Source of the DNA: an uncultured Eubacteriales bacterium
GTDB lineage: Bacteria; Bacillota; Clostridia; Christensenellales; CAG-138
NCBI GenBank assembly: GCA_900540495.1
Contig: UQGA01000007.1
Span: 34,521 to 98,520 of the forward strand
Length of the DNA: 64,000 nt
Reading direction: 5' to 3'
Part shown: one piece after another, positions 1 through 8,295 of the stretch
Position numbering within the stretch: position 1 is the first letter of the stretch
How the letters are laid out: each line of letters begins with the position of its first letter
Notes under the pieces: generated by a model
Databases searched by the model: none
What the model was told of the DNA's origin: nothing
Seen by the model: the letters and a program-made list of their open reading frames with translations, nothing else
Translations under genes and position numbers: made by a program

Positions 1-402
1 GCGCGCAACATCGAGAACGGCGGCAGCCTCACGGTGATCGCCACTGCTTTGTCGGAGACGGGCAGCCGCATGGACGATATGGTCTACGAGGAGTTCAAGG
101 GTACGGGCAACATGGAGATCCATCTCGACCGCAAGCTGTCCGAACGCCGTATTTTCCCGGCCATCGACATCTACAAGTCCGGCACCCGCCGCGACGACCT
201 ACTGCTCTCCAAGGCCGAACTGGAAGGCGTTCGCACCATCCGCCGCGTGCTCTCCGGCGGCAATCCCGCCGAGGTGACCGAGCAACTCATCGCCATGCTC
301 GACAAAACGAACACGAACGAGGAGTTTCTCCAGCGCGTGAAGGACTGGGTGCGCATCTATGAGAAGGACGGTTACACGGCGTCCAACCGCTTCGGCAAGT
401 AA
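1..402 (+). CDS. rho: Transcription termination factor Rho, C-terminal part
   Basis: Rho is the hexameric RNA-dependent ATPase/helicase that ends transcription at C-rich RNA. The window opens inside the gene: reading from base 1 gives 133 residues of the C-terminal ATPase domain. They include the stretch GSLTVIATALSETGSRMDD, the conserved segment EFKGTGNMEIHLDRKLSERR, and the conserved PAIDIYKSGTRRDDLLL region. The 5' two thirds, with the RNA-binding domain and the Walker motifs, lie outside the window. The gene ends 131 bp before rpmE, the usual rho-rpmE order of Firmicutes. A GC-rich hairpin follows the stop (409-432) but has no U-tract. Identification is secure; only the start is missing. 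Confidence 0.97.
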   Translation, partial: ARNIENGGSLTVIATALSETGSRMDDMVYEEFKGTGNMEIHLDRKLSERRIFPAIDIYKSGTRRDDLLLSKAELEGVRTIRRVLSGGNPAEVTEQLIAMLDKTNTNEEFLQRVKDWVRIYEKDGYTASNRFGK

Positions 403-471
403 CGCGCCCCGGCCGGCTGCATAGCTGGCCGGAAAAATGCCGAAAATCCTGCGCCTGTGGAAAAATAGGGC

Positions 472-500
472 TTGCTTTTTCGGCGTGACGCGGCTATAAT
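472..500 (+). promoter_or_regulatory. SigA-type promoter of rpmE
   Basis: TTGCTT (472-477), a 17 bp spacer and TATAAT (495-500) stand about 34 bp before the rpmE start. The perfect -10 and ideal spacing suggest rpmE has its own promoter besides any read-through from rho. Confidence 0.8.
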
Positions 501-533
501 ATGCGTTGGACTGTTTTTGAAGGAGTGAATTGC

Positions 534-731
534 ATGAAGAAGGGCATCCATCCGTCTTACGGCGAAGCAACGGTTCGCTGCGCATGCGGCGAGACCTTTA
601 CGACCGGCTCCACCCGTGGCGAGCTGAAGGTCGAAATTTGCAGCAAATGCCACCCGTTCTACACCGGCCGTCAGAAGCTGGTGGACAGCGGCGGACGTGT
701 CGACCGCTTCAAGAAGCGCTACGGCATGTAA
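534..731 (+). CDS. rpmE: 50S ribosomal protein L31, zinc-binding type
   Basis: L31 is a small protein of the large ribosomal subunit that bridges to the 30S subunit. The 65-residue product has the usual family length. It keeps the four-cysteine pattern of the zinc-holding form: two cysteines in VRCACGE near residues 16-18 and the pair [11 protein letters not shown] further on. Zinc-containing paralogues are normally replaced by cysteine-free ones in zinc starvation; no second L31 is seen here. The start at 534 is chosen because AAGGAG lies 8 bp upstream and the protein begins MKKGIHP as in the family. An upstream in-frame ATG at 501 falls inside the promoter and is rejected. A strong intrinsic terminator follows, so the gene is a single transcription unit. 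Confidence 0.96.
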   Translation: MKKGIHPSYGEATVRCACGETFTTGSTRGELKVEICSKCHPFYTGRQKLVDSGGRVDRFKKRYGM

Positions 732-749
732 GGCCAACCGATTTTCAGG

Positions 750-776
750 AAAGCGCACCAGACGGTGCGCTTTTTT
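750..776 (+). terminator. Intrinsic terminator of rpmE
   Basis: A hairpin with GCGCACC (753-759) pairing with GGTGCGC (764-770), extended by three A-U pairs and closed by a 4-nt loop. It is followed by six T residues (771-776). It lies 19 bp after the rpmE stop. Confidence 0.93.
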
Positions 777-872
777 CGCGCGCCGCCGCCTCCAATTTGT
801 AACCGTTTTGATAATTTTCGCACAATCCCCCTGTGCGGGGCCTGTTTTGGGGCGTTGTGCGCGGCGGTCAAG

Positions 873-901
873 TTGCGCTTTTTTGGTTTGTCTGGTATGA
901 T
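873..901 (+). promoter_or_regulatory. SigA-type promoter of tyrS
   Basis: TTGCGC (873-878), 17 bp spacer, TATGAT (896-901), 29 bp before the tyrS start. The leader is far too short for a T-box, so this tyrosyl-tRNA synthetase gene does not appear to be tRNA-regulated. Confidence 0.7.
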
Positions 902-930
902 ATCGGCATATGGGTAGGAGGAAACGGGAA

Positions 931-2163
931 ATGGAACGGAATGTCTATGATGTGCTGGAGGAGCGTGGCTTCCTCAAGCAGTGTTCGCATCCGGACGAAC
1001 TGCGCGAGCTGCTCGGCCGGGAAAAGGTAACGTTTTACATTGGCTTCGATCCTACGGCGGACAGCCTGCACATCGGCCACTATGTGGCGCTGATGACCAT
1101 GGCGCATATGCAGCGCGCCGGGCATCGCCCCATTGTGCTGCTTGGCGGCGGCACCGCCATGATCGGCGACCCGTCCGGCAAGACGGACATGCGCCGCATG
1201 ATGTCCAACGAGGAGATCGATCACAACGCCGCCTGTTTCCAAAAGCAGATGGCGCGGCTGATCGACTTTTCAGATGGCAAGGCGCTCGTGTTCAACAACG
1301 CGGAGTGGATTCGCGGTCTGAACTTTCTGGATTTCATGCGTGAGATCGGCGTCCACTTCTCCGTGAACACGATGCTGCGCGCCGAGTGCTACCGCCAGCG
1401 CATGGAGCGCGGACTCACGTTTTTCGAGATGAGCTATATGCTCATGCAGAGCTATGATTTTCTGGTCCTCAACCGCCGGACCGGCTGCGTGCTGCAGATG
1501 GGCGGGGACGATCAGTGGAGCAACATTCTGGGCGGCGCGGATCTTATCCGCCGCAAGGAGCACAAGCCGGCCTATGCGCTTACGACGGCGCTGCTGACCA
1601 CCAGCGAGGGCAAGAAGATGGGCAAGACCGAGAAGGGCGCCCTCTGGCTCGATCCGGCGCGTTGTTCCCCCTATGATTTTTACCAGTACTGGCGCAATGT
1701 GGACGATGCGGACGTGGAGCGTTGTCTGGCGCTGCTGACGTTCCTGCCGATGGACGAGGTGCGCCGACTCGGCGCGCTGCGCGATGCCGCGATCAATGAA
1801 GCAAAGCGAACGCTGGCGTTCACGCTTACCGAGCAGGTGCACGGCACGGAGGAGGCGCAGCGGGCGCAGGCGGCGGCGGAAGCGCTCTTTGGCGGCGGCA
1901 CCGACATGTCCGGCATGCCCACCGTATCGCTCGTCCAAACGCAGATCGACGAGAGCGGGCTTCGGCTTCCAGACCTGCTGGTGCTGGCGGGCCTTGCCAA
2001 GTCCAAGTCGGATGCAAGGCGGCTGATTGCGGACGGAGCGGTATATGCCGGCGAGCGGCGCGTGGAATCGTATGCGGAGACGCTGCCGCCCGATGCGCTC
2101 GACGGGGAGGGCGTCATTCTTCGCAAGGGCAAAAAGAGCTTTTGCAGAATGAAGCGTGCATAG
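931..2163 (+). CDS. tyrS: Tyrosyl-tRNA synthetase
   Basis: This class I aminoacyl-tRNA synthetase charges tRNA-Tyr in the cytoplasm. The 410-residue protein is of normal length. It has the Rossmann catalytic domain with the HIGH signature in [11 protein letters not shown] (about residue 45) and the tyrosine pocket segment [12 protein letters not shown]. The substrate-binding [11 protein letters not shown] follows, then the second signature as KKMGKTE (about residue 230; S of KMSKS replaced by T, common in this family). A C-terminal S4 RNA-binding domain ends the protein. The start at 931 is set by AGGAGG 9 bp upstream; a GTG/ATG 21 bp earlier would put the ribosome site inside the gene. The stop codon abuts the next gene, so the two are co-transcribed. 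Confidence 0.97.
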   Translation: MERNVYDVLEERGFLKQCSHPDELRELLGREKVTFYIGFDPTADSLHIGHYVALMTMAHMQRAGHRPIVLLGGGTAMIGDPSGKTDMRRMMSNEEIDHNAACFQKQMARLIDFSDGKALVFNNAEWIRGLNFLDFMREIGVHFSVNTMLRAECYRQRMERGLTFFEMSYMLMQSYDFLVLNRRTGCVLQMGGDDQWSNILGGADLIRRKEHKPAYALTTALLTTSEGKKMGKTEKGALWLDPARCSPYDFYQYWRNVDDADVERCLALLTFLPMDEVRRLGALRDAAINEAKRTLAFTLTEQVHGTEEAQRAQAAAEALFGGGTDMSGMPTVSLVQTQIDESGLRLPDLLVLAGLAKSKSDARRLIADGAVYAGERRVESYAETLPPDALDGEGVILRKGKKSFCRMKRA

Positions 2164-2823
2164 ATGGCATATCGTACCGTAAAACAGGCAGGTGAAACGG
2201 AGACCGTCGTGAAGCGGTCGCGCTTTATCGGCCGCTGTTTTCCGGTTTCGGACGAGCAGGAGGCGCTGCGCCTGCTCGAAGAGGTGCGCAGACGGCACTG
2301 GGATGCGACGCACAACTGCTACGCCTACTCGATCGGCGAAACCGGCGTGTGCGCGCGTTTTTCGGATGATGGCGAACCTGCCGGCACCGCCGGGATGCCC
2401 ATACTGGAAGCGATCCGGCGCATCGGCGTGACGGATGTTCTCGTTGTGGTGACGCGCTACTTCGGCGGGATCTTGCTCGGCGCCGGTGGGCTTGTGCGGG
2501 CGTATTCCGCGGCCGCGGCGGCGGCGGTGCGCGCCGCCGGACAGATCGAAATGCTGGAGTGTGTGCGCGTGACGCTTGAGGTCCCCTATGCGCTCTGGGG
2601 GCGCGTGCAACCGCTGCTGCGTGAGGGCGCGCAGGTGGAGGAGATCCGCTATGAGGTGGCCGTGTCCGCCGTCGCATGGATACGCAAGGCGGATTGCGAC
2701 GCGCTCGCGCGCGCCATCGTCGACCGGACGGACGGCCGCGTGATCCCGCAGGCCGGGGCGTGCGCCATGCGTGCGTTCCCCGTGGAACCGGGCGAAGCGC
2801 CGGAGGAATCGGAAGAGGAGTGA
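2164..2823 (+). CDS. YigZ/IMPACT family protein
   Basis: This is a YigZ (IMPACT N-terminal, UPF0029) protein of 219 residues, close to the usual 200-220. The N-terminal half holds the family hallmarks: KRSRFIGRC, the WDATHNCYAY region, the glycine-rich FSDDGEPAGTAGMP and TRYFGGILLGAGGLVRAYS. The C-terminal half is the smaller YigZ ferredoxin-like domain. The related eukaryotic IMPACT binds GCN1 and affects translation control. The bacterial role is not established; structural papers propose nucleic acid or translation-factor binding. It begins immediately after the tyrS stop with no intergenic base, so translation is probably coupled. Confidence 0.93.
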   Translation: MAYRTVKQAGETETVVKRSRFIGRCFPVSDEQEALRLLEEVRRRHWDATHNCYAYSIGETGVCARFSDDGEPAGTAGMPILEAIRRIGVTDVLVVVTRYFGGILLGAGGLVRAYSAAAAAAVRAAGQIEMLECVRVTLEVPYALWGRVQPLLREGAQVEEIRYEVAVSAVAWIRKADCDALARAIVDRTDGRVIPQAGACAMRAFPVEPGEAPEESEEE

Positions 2824-2828
2824 ATGCA

Positions 2829-4961
2829 ATGAAGCGAAAGCTGCTGTGGCCGGCGTTGTTGAGCCTGGTGCTCGTGCTGGCGATGTGTGCGTTCTGTCCG
2901 CCCGCGTTTGCGGACGACGAGGTGCGCATCGAGGTGACGGCGGACCCGACCGAGCTGTCCGAAGGCGGCCCGGTGCTGTTTACGTTTGAAATCTCCAACT
3001 ATTCCGATTTTGAGCTGCACGAGATCACCATCGGTCTTGACAATGCCATCTTTACCATCGAGGGAATGGAGGGGGCCGTTATTCCGCCCGGCGGTTCGGC
3101 GACGTTTCCGCTGCTTTATGAAGTGCCGGATTCCAAGATCGGGCTGGAACTGCTGTTTCAGGTGAGCTGGCTGCGCTACGGGGAGCCGTTCACCATGGAG
3201 GTGCCGGTGACCATCGCGCGCGCGGTGGAACCGATCATCACCATCACGCGCACGGTGGACAGCGCGTACGCCAAACAGGGCGATACGATCATCCTGACGT
3301 ACGAGCTTGCCAACGAAACCAAGTTTGACATGACCAATATCACGGTCATCGACGAGCAGATCAGCGACAACGCCATCCTGCGCAACCACACGCTCAACGC
3401 GGGCGGCACGCTTTCCCAGTCGTATGTCTATACGATGGGGGAGGACGACGTGGTCTCGGCGCCCATCGTCACCTATGACGTCAACGGGAAGACCAAGTCG
3501 TTTTCCGCCATCGAGCCCATCACGCTGTCGATGGTGCTCGTGCAGATTGATCTGAACGTGGAGATGGGCACGCCCGCCGCCACCGGCGTACCCTTCACCA
3601 TCACCGCCGTGAACAACGGCAATCAGACCGTGACCGATATTCGCATTACGGACGAGCTGGGCAACCCCGTACACGAGGGCTCGTTTTCTCTCGATCCGGG
3701 CCAGAGCCGTTCCTATTCCTATCTCGTCGTCCCCGTCTCCACGGAACCGGTGCGCAACGTCGCCTTCCATCTGACGGGGACCGACGCGCTCGGCGAGGCA
3801 TACGAGCCGGAGTACGAGCAGACCTATGAGGTGCATCCGTTTGTGGACGATTCGCAGCTCAGCGTGACCCTGTTGCCGGAGATCCTGGAGCCATGGACGG
3901 CGCAGACCGGCGCCGTGCGCGTGCGCGTAATCATCCGCAACACCAGCGCCGTCGAGCTGATCAACGCCGTCCTGTCGGAATCCACGCTGGGCGATCTGGC
4001 CACATACGATGTGCTCAACAACGGCGATACGATCTTCGAACAGGAACTGGTCATCGGTTCGCCGCGCAACCTGACGTTTTCCATCAAGGCCGTGGACCCG
4101 GCCGGCACGGAGCGCGTGCTGACCGGTGCGATGCTCACCGTTGCCTATCCCACGGCAACGGATACGCCTGCGCCCACCATGCCCGCGGCGGAGTTGCCAA
4201 CGGAAGGGATCGCCGGGGGATGGAACAGCACGCTCGTCATCGTGCTCATCATCGTCGGCGCCGTCATGCTCGCGGCGTTTACAGCGTTGATCATCCTCGC
4301 CGTGCTCGAACACCGCAGGACTGGCGGCATTGCGCTGGACGACGAGTTGGAAGATCTGGACGAGCCGGACGAATCGATCGACCTTGCATTTGACGAGGAT
4401 CCCGTCCCGCCGGGACCTGCCCCGGCCCGGACAAGCAGCGGTCAGCGAACGGCGGAGGAGTTCGTCCGCATTGCCGAGGAGCGCCGCCAGCGGTTTGTGC
4501 CCACAAAACGACCGCTGATGCCCACCGTGGTGCCGGAATTTGACGATGGCCTCACGCACCGCAGCGAGGAGACGCCGCCGCAGACGACGGCGCGCCAGCC
4601 CATCGTCGCGCCGCCGCCGTCACAGCAGGCGCAGCAGCCGGCGTGGACGCCGCCACAGACGACGGCGCGCCAGCCCATCGTTACGCCGCCGCCGTCACAG
4701 CAGGCGCAACAGCCGGCGTGGACGCCGCCGAAACAGCAGCCTTCTACGCAAGCCACCTATCGGACGTCGCCGCCGTTTACACCGCCGTCTGCCCGGTTAA
4801 CCACGCCGACGTCCGCCGGCGGGGATCTGCTCACGCCGCAGGAAGCGGCTGCCCGCGCGCCGAAGCGGATATCGCTTCGGCCGGAGCCTGCCGTGCGCGT
4901 CAAACAGAGGGAGACGGTCCGCCGCGTCCCACATGGGGAAGAGGAGCAGGAGCATGAGTGA
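2829..4961 (+). CDS. Secreted membrane-anchored protein with CARDB/DUF11-like repeats and Pro/Gln-rich tail
   Basis: I do not recognise a named family for the whole 710-residue product. It has an N-terminal signal peptide (MKRKLLWPALL..., cleavage probably after PPAFA). Three or four Ig-like beta-rich domains of about 110 residues follow, resembling CARDB/DUF11 modules (for example ITRTVDSAYAKQGDTIILTY). A single membrane helix near residues 465-490 (VLIIVGAVMLAAF) leads into a cytoplasmic tail of about 220 residues. That tail is acidic, then rich in proline and glutamine, and contains two exact-length 25-residue repeats. The topology suggests a cell-surface or envelope scaffold. The start at 2829 is preceded by AGAGGAG and lies 5 bp after the previous stop. 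It overlaps the next gene by 8 bp. Confidence 0.8.
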   Translation: MKRKLLWPALLSLVLVLAMCAFCPPAFADDEVRIEVTADPTELSEGGPVLFTFEISNYSDFELHEITIGLDNAIFTIEGMEGAVIPPGGSATFPLLYEVPDSKIGLELLFQVSWLRYGEPFTMEVPVTIARAVEPIITITRTVDSAYAKQGDTIILTYELANETKFDMTNITVIDEQISDNAILRNHTLNAGGTLSQSYVYTMGEDDVVSAPIVTYDVNGKTKSFSAIEPITLSMVLVQIDLNVEMGTPAATGVPFTITAVNNGNQTVTDIRITDELGNPVHEGSFSLDPGQSRSYSYLVVPVSTEPVRNVAFHLTGTDALGEAYEPEYEQTYEVHPFVDDSQLSVTLLPEILEPWTAQTGAVRVRVIIRNTSAVELINAVLSESTLGDLATYDVLNNGDTIFEQELVIGSPRNLTFSIKAVDPAGTERVLTGAMLTVAYPTATDTPAPTMPAAELPTEGIAGGWNSTLVIVLIIVGAVMLAAFTALIILAVLEHRRTGGIALDDELEDLDEPDESIDLAFDEDPVPPGPAPARTSSGQRTAEEFVRIAEERRQRFVPTKRPLMPTVVPEFDDGLTHRSEETPPQTTARQPIVAPPPSQQAQQPAWTPPQTTARQPIVTPPPSQQAQQPAWTPPKQQPSTQATYRTSPPFTPPSARLTTPTSAGGDLLTPQEAAARAPKRISLRPEPAVRVKQRETVRRVPHGEEEQEHE
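4581..4730 (+). repeat. Two tandem 75-bp direct repeats inside the surface-protein gene
   Basis: Two nearly identical 75-bp units (4581-4655 and 4656-4730) differ at only a few bases. Each encodes 25 residues starting QTTARQPIV and ending PAWTPP. Because the unit is a multiple of three, copy-number change would lengthen or shorten the cytoplasmic tail without a frameshift. Confidence 0.9.
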
Positions 4962-5622
4962 ATTTACCGGCTGCCCGGAGGAGATGTACCGGTTCTTCTG
5001 GGAGATTGCGTTTCAAAACCATCGGGAATTTTTTGAGGCCAATCGTGAGCGGTATCGGACGCTCGTGCAGCAGCCCATGCTGGCGCTTGCCGAACGGCTG
5101 TTGCCCACGGCGCTTTCGATTGACCCGCGCTTTCAAACGCGCCCGTCGGCCATCGTATCGCGCATTCGGCGGGATACGCGTTATACGAAGGACAAGTCCC
5201 CCTACCGCGACCATGTATGGCTCGGGTTCAAACCCGCCGGCATGCGCACGAGCGAATGCTTTGTTCTCTATGCGGAGTTTGAGCGCGAGCGGTACGGCTA
5301 CGGCATGGGCATGTATGCGCCGGAGCCGGCGCTCATGGCCGAGCTGCGCGCCCGGATGCTCGCACGGCCCAAACACTTTTTGGAGCTCGTGGAGGAGCAG
5401 CGGTTTCGGGAACGCTTTGAGGTCTTCGGCGAGTCATACCGCAGGCCGCGCTTTACAGGGTGCGAGGCGGCGTTGCTGCCATGGGTCAACCGACGCTCGC
5501 TGGGGTTTTCCTTCGCTTCTCCGGCGCTGAGCCGCACGTACTCCCCCCAAATTGCAGATGAAATTCTCGAAGCGTTTGCCCTGCTTAAGCCGGTATATCG
5601 CTTTCTGATGGGGCTTGACTGA
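4954..5622 (+). CDS. DUF2461 family protein
   Basis: The 222-residue protein matches the DUF2461/TIGR02453 family. Hallmarks are the N-terminal FFWEIAFQNHREFFEANR (family pattern FLxxLxxNNxREWFxxN) and the central RIRRDTRYTKDKSPYRDHVW, the best conserved stretch of the family. The C-terminal region is typical too. Function is unknown; nothing in the sequence shows a catalytic motif. The start at 4954 has AGGAGCAGGAG upstream and overlaps the preceding gene by 8 bp, so the two are translationally coupled. Its 3' end overlaps the convergent membrane protein gene by 38 bp. Confidence 0.88.
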   Translation: MSEFTGCPEEMYRFFWEIAFQNHREFFEANRERYRTLVQQPMLALAERLLPTALSIDPRFQTRPSAIVSRIRRDTRYTKDKSPYRDHVWLGFKPAGMRTSECFVLYAEFERERYGYGMGMYAPEPALMAELRARMLARPKHFLELVEEQRFRERFEVFGESYRRPRFTGCEAALLPWVNRRSLGFSFASPALSRTYSPQIADEILEAFALLKPVYRFLMGLD

Positions 5623-7516
5623 GGTCGAAGATCACAACGGCGCCGTTGTTGAACACGGCGGCATAGTGCGTCGAAAAGTAGTCCACATCGCATTGATAGT
5701 TGGCGCGCTCATAGGGACCGATGTAAACATAATCGATGGAATAGGTTTCGCGCAGCGCGGGCAGGGTCGTTTCCGGCTCTTCGAATAGCCCGCGCAGCGC
5801 GCTTTCCCGCGCGCTGTAATCCACACCGTGGAAATAGAGGAACGTACCGGCGCCGCACACGATATTGCGCCCGGTCAGGACGGCGACGGCATTGTTGTGG
5901 TTGTTGTATGTGAGGAAGGTGGCGTCGCTCTCCGTGTTCTCCTGGATGAACGCAGCCGCCTCGACCTCCTCCGCGCCGATGAGCTGGTATTCGGATACCA
6001 GCTCGCGCCCAAGCGTCAGCGTGCCGGACAGGAACAGCGCCACGGCGGTCATGCCCGACAGCAGGCGAAGCCCGTGCAGAGGCTGTTTTTGCGCCAGCGT
6101 CTGCGTCCGCAGGCGACGATAGGTGCGCACGAGCCACTTGGCTACGAGCGCGCAGGTATAGGCAAACCAGATGAACAGGATCTTGTTGTTGTCATACGGG
6201 TTGGGCTGGAACTGGACCAGCTCTCCGATGCACCAGACGGCCAGCACGCCGCCATAGACCGCCCGGTCGTGGCGGTCGGCATCGAGAAAGGCGACCGGCA
6301 ACAATAGGAACAGCAGTCCCCAGTTTTTGATGTAGAACCAGAGGAAAGAGTCGCTCACGTTGTCCCAATTCCAGTTGAACTGCAAAAAGCTCCCCGCCTG
6401 CCGGAATGTGAACAGGAGCAGCTGCGGGAGCGCCAGCACTGCGACGATGAGCGCGTATTTCAGATATCCGAGCAGTTGCTGCTTGCCCTCGGCGCAAAAC
6501 AGGCTGCGCATCAGATAGACGGCGCTGATAATCCCGAGCGCGAGGAAGGAATGCGTATGCACCAGCGGCAGTGCGCCGGCAAGCACGCCGAGCGCGAGGA
6601 AAGCCCGCCCGTCCCGTTCAAATGCGCCGCGATAGAGCAGGTAGAGGCAGGGGAACAGCAGCGCCCAGCCAAACAACGTCGCCCGCTGCGGGATCAGCAT
6701 GTCCGCGATGGGGTTGACCCAGCGCAGGCCGAAGTCGGGGTAATTGGTCGGCGTTTCATAAAACGCAGTGAACAGGGTGGAGAGGCGGTCGGGCTGGAAT
6801 TGCGCCAGGTCAAAAAAGTAGGCAAAGCCAAAACCGCCGCCGACAAAGAACAACAGCGTTGCCAGACAGGCGATGCGCTTTTCGGACAGCCAGCGCTCAA
6901 AGAACAGATATACGCCCATCAGGACCAGCCCGTAGGCGAACATGGCGGGCAGCATCGTCGCAAAGCGCAGATCGGCGCCGAGCACATAGAATGTGGAACT
7001 GATGCTGTCGGAAAGGAACGGATAACCCACCGGCGTGTCGGGGCAGATCGAGTACATCGGCGGGAACGTGCCCTGTTCCGCAATGCTCGTGATGAACCCG
7101 AGGTGCATCGACAGGTCGCCGTAGGTCGATTGCCCGACCCACAGCGCGCCGTCGCGCTCTATGATGGTGTGCGTGGAGAGCAGGATCACGCCGAGCACGA
7201 ACAGCGGCAGCAGCGTGAAGAGCATCGGGGCGTCGTCCAGCCAGGGGGCGCGTTTTTGCGTACGGCGGCGGGCGGCGAGGAAGCAGCCGCATCCGATTGC
7301 CGCCGCCGTGACAAGCGCGAGGAGCTGCGCGGTCAGCGTGAAGTCGATCAAAAAGGCCCAAAGCGCAGGCAGCCACAGCAGCATGACGAGCGCCGATACG
7401 CAGCCGAGCCAGACGCGAACGGTCGGCCGCATGTCGGCAAAAACAAGACGCGCTACGGCCAGACCGCATATGATAAAACAGGCCAGATAGGCCACCGAAA
7501 GCAGATCAAGCAGCAA
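5585..7516 (-). CDS. Polytopic membrane protein, GT-C glycosyltransferase-like
   Basis: The 643-residue protein has about 12 hydrophobic segments followed by a C-terminal soluble region of about 130 residues. That layout is typical of GT-C fold lipid-linked-sugar transferases and YfhO/DUF2298-like proteins. After the third or fourth helix an extracytoplasmic loop reads STYGDLSMHLGFITSIAEQ. The Asp and His there resemble the acidic loop-1 motif of GT-C enzymes. Substrate cannot be inferred. The start is taken as TTG at 7516 (LLLDLLSVAYL...), with GGAGGG 7 bp upstream. An ATG further upstream is separated by a promoter-like TATAAT (7551-7556 on the minus strand). It is divergent from the BofC-like gene and convergent with the DUF2461 gene. 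Confidence 0.65.
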   Translation of the reverse strand: MLLDLLSVAYLACFIICGLAVARLVFADMRPTVRVWLGCVSALVMLLWLPALWAFLIDFTLTAQLLALVTAAAIGCGCFLAARRRTQKRAPWLDDAPMLFTLLPLFVLGVILLSTHTIIERDGALWVGQSTYGDLSMHLGFITSIAEQGTFPPMYSICPDTPVGYPFLSDSISSTFYVLGADLRFATMLPAMFAYGLVLMGVYLFFERWLSEKRIACLATLLFFVGGGFGFAYFFDLAQFQPDRLSTLFTAFYETPTNYPDFGLRWVNPIADMLIPQRATLFGWALLFPCLYLLYRGAFERDGRAFLALGVLAGALPLVHTHSFLALGIISAVYLMRSLFCAEGKQQLLGYLKYALIVAVLALPQLLLFTFRQAGSFLQFNWNWDNVSDSFLWFYIKNWGLLFLLLPVAFLDADRHDRAVYGGVLAVWCIGELVQFQPNPYDNNKILFIWFAYTCALVAKWLVRTYRRLRTQTLAQKQPLHGLRLLSGMTAVALFLSGTLTLGRELVSEYQLIGAEEVEAAAFIQENTESDATFLTYNNHNNAVAVLTGRNIVCGAGTFLYFHGVDYSARESALRGLFEEPETTLPALRETYSIDYVYIGPYERANYQCDVDYFSTHYAAVFNNGAVVIFDLSQAPSESDIPA

Positions 7517-7550
7517 ATCGGAACCCTCCAACAAGACGGATAGTTCCAAT

Positions 7551-7579
7551 ATTATAGCACAGCGTGCGCGACATGAAAA
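7551..7579 (-). promoter_or_regulatory. Promoter of the GT-C-like membrane protein
   Basis: On the minus strand a perfect TATAAT (7551-7556) is preceded 17 bp upstream by TTTTCA (7574-7579), a weak -35. It lies 35 bp before the proposed TTG start. Confidence 0.55.
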
Positions 7580-7669
7580 GGTTGCAGAACAGCCTGCGAG
7601 GCGCCGCCTGGTCCGCCGGCCGTATAGCATGCCCGCTTTGGGGCAAAGATATGGCGAGGAGGACGACGC

Positions 7670-8227
7670 ATGCTGGAGTTTTTGAGGGAGAACCGCAGGA
7701 TACTCGTATGTACGGCGCTGGCGCTTTGCGCAGGCGTTCTGCTGGGCCTTGCACTGCGCTTGCCTGTTGCGGCGGCCGAGCCGTCGCCGGAGGCGGAGCA
7801 GGTGGGCAGCATCGGCGAAGCGTCGATCCTGCCCACCACCGCCATCGAGCGGCAGGTCTGCTATCTGGCCTGCCACCATACGGTGGAACAGGAGATGGGA
7901 GATACTTCCCCGTTGATCGGGATGACGCGCCAGGAGCTGGCCGCAGCCTATCCCGACGCGGCGATTACGAGCTTTACCGCCGAGCGCGTGCGGCTCGTGC
8001 TGAGCGTGGACGGCTATTGCCCGGCGCACCTGCTGCTGCGCGCGGACGAACAGGGCGCGCTTGCGGTATGGCGGATGCAGGAGGACGCGCTTGAGATGCA
8101 GCCCGTTTTGACGCTGGCCGCTACGCTCGACGCTTTCGACGGGGAGACGGCGGCGGCATTGTCGGAGGGCGTGCTTTTTGACAGCATGGACGAGATCAAC
8201 GCCTATCTCGAAAGCATGGAGAGTTGA
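7670..8227 (+). CDS. BofC-like sporulation signalling protein
   Basis: The 185-residue protein has an N-terminal membrane anchor or signal (LVCTALALCAGVLLGLAL, about residues 12-29) and a C-terminal domain resembling the BofC C-terminal domain. That resemblance is a segment VDGYCPAHLLLRADEQGAL followed by a VWRM strand and a C-terminal FDSMDEINAYLESME helix. In Bacillus, BofC is a forespore intermembrane protein that restrains the SpoIVB signalling protease and so delays pro-SigmaK processing. Clostridial homologues share the C-terminal domain but their role is less clear. Also notable are the HHTVEQE stretch and two cysteines (YLACHH). GGAGGA lies upstream. Assignment rests on pattern recognition only. 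Confidence 0.55.
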   Translation: MLEFLRENRRILVCTALALCAGVLLGLALRLPVAAAEPSPEAEQVGSIGEASILPTTAIERQVCYLACHHTVEQEMGDTSPLIGMTRQELAAAYPDAAITSFTAERVRLVLSVDGYCPAHLLLRADEQGALAVWRMQEDALEMQPVLTLAATLDAFDGETAAALSEGVLFDSMDEINAYLESMES

Positions 8228-8237
8228 AAGCAGCCGT

Positions 8238-8276
8238 TGCCTGTTTTCGGAGTTTGTAGTATACTGGCTACAAACT
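8238..8276 (+). promoter_or_regulatory. proA promoter overlapped by a 9-bp inverted repeat
   Basis: TTGCCT (8238-8243), 16 bp spacer and TATACT (8260-8265) form a plausible SigA promoter for proA. The -10 lies in the loop of a perfect inverted repeat, AGTTTGTAG (8251-8259) and CTACAAACT (8268-8276). The repeat could be an operator for a dimeric repressor. Read as RNA it could also be a weak terminator for the upstream gene. Confidence 0.5.
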
Positions 8277-8295
8277 TTTGAGAGGCGGCATGGCG

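Noticed and set aside
409..432. GC-rich hairpin after rho as an intrinsic terminator
   Set aside because: The stem is good but is followed by GGAAAAAT, not a T-run, on the coding strand.
779..930. T-box leader for tyrS
   Set aside because: The promoter at 873-901 leaves a leader of only about 20 nt, and no T-box sequence is visible.
2676..2828. A longer start for the surface protein at 2676
   Set aside because: It would overlap the YigZ gene and hide the clear signal peptide that begins at 2829.
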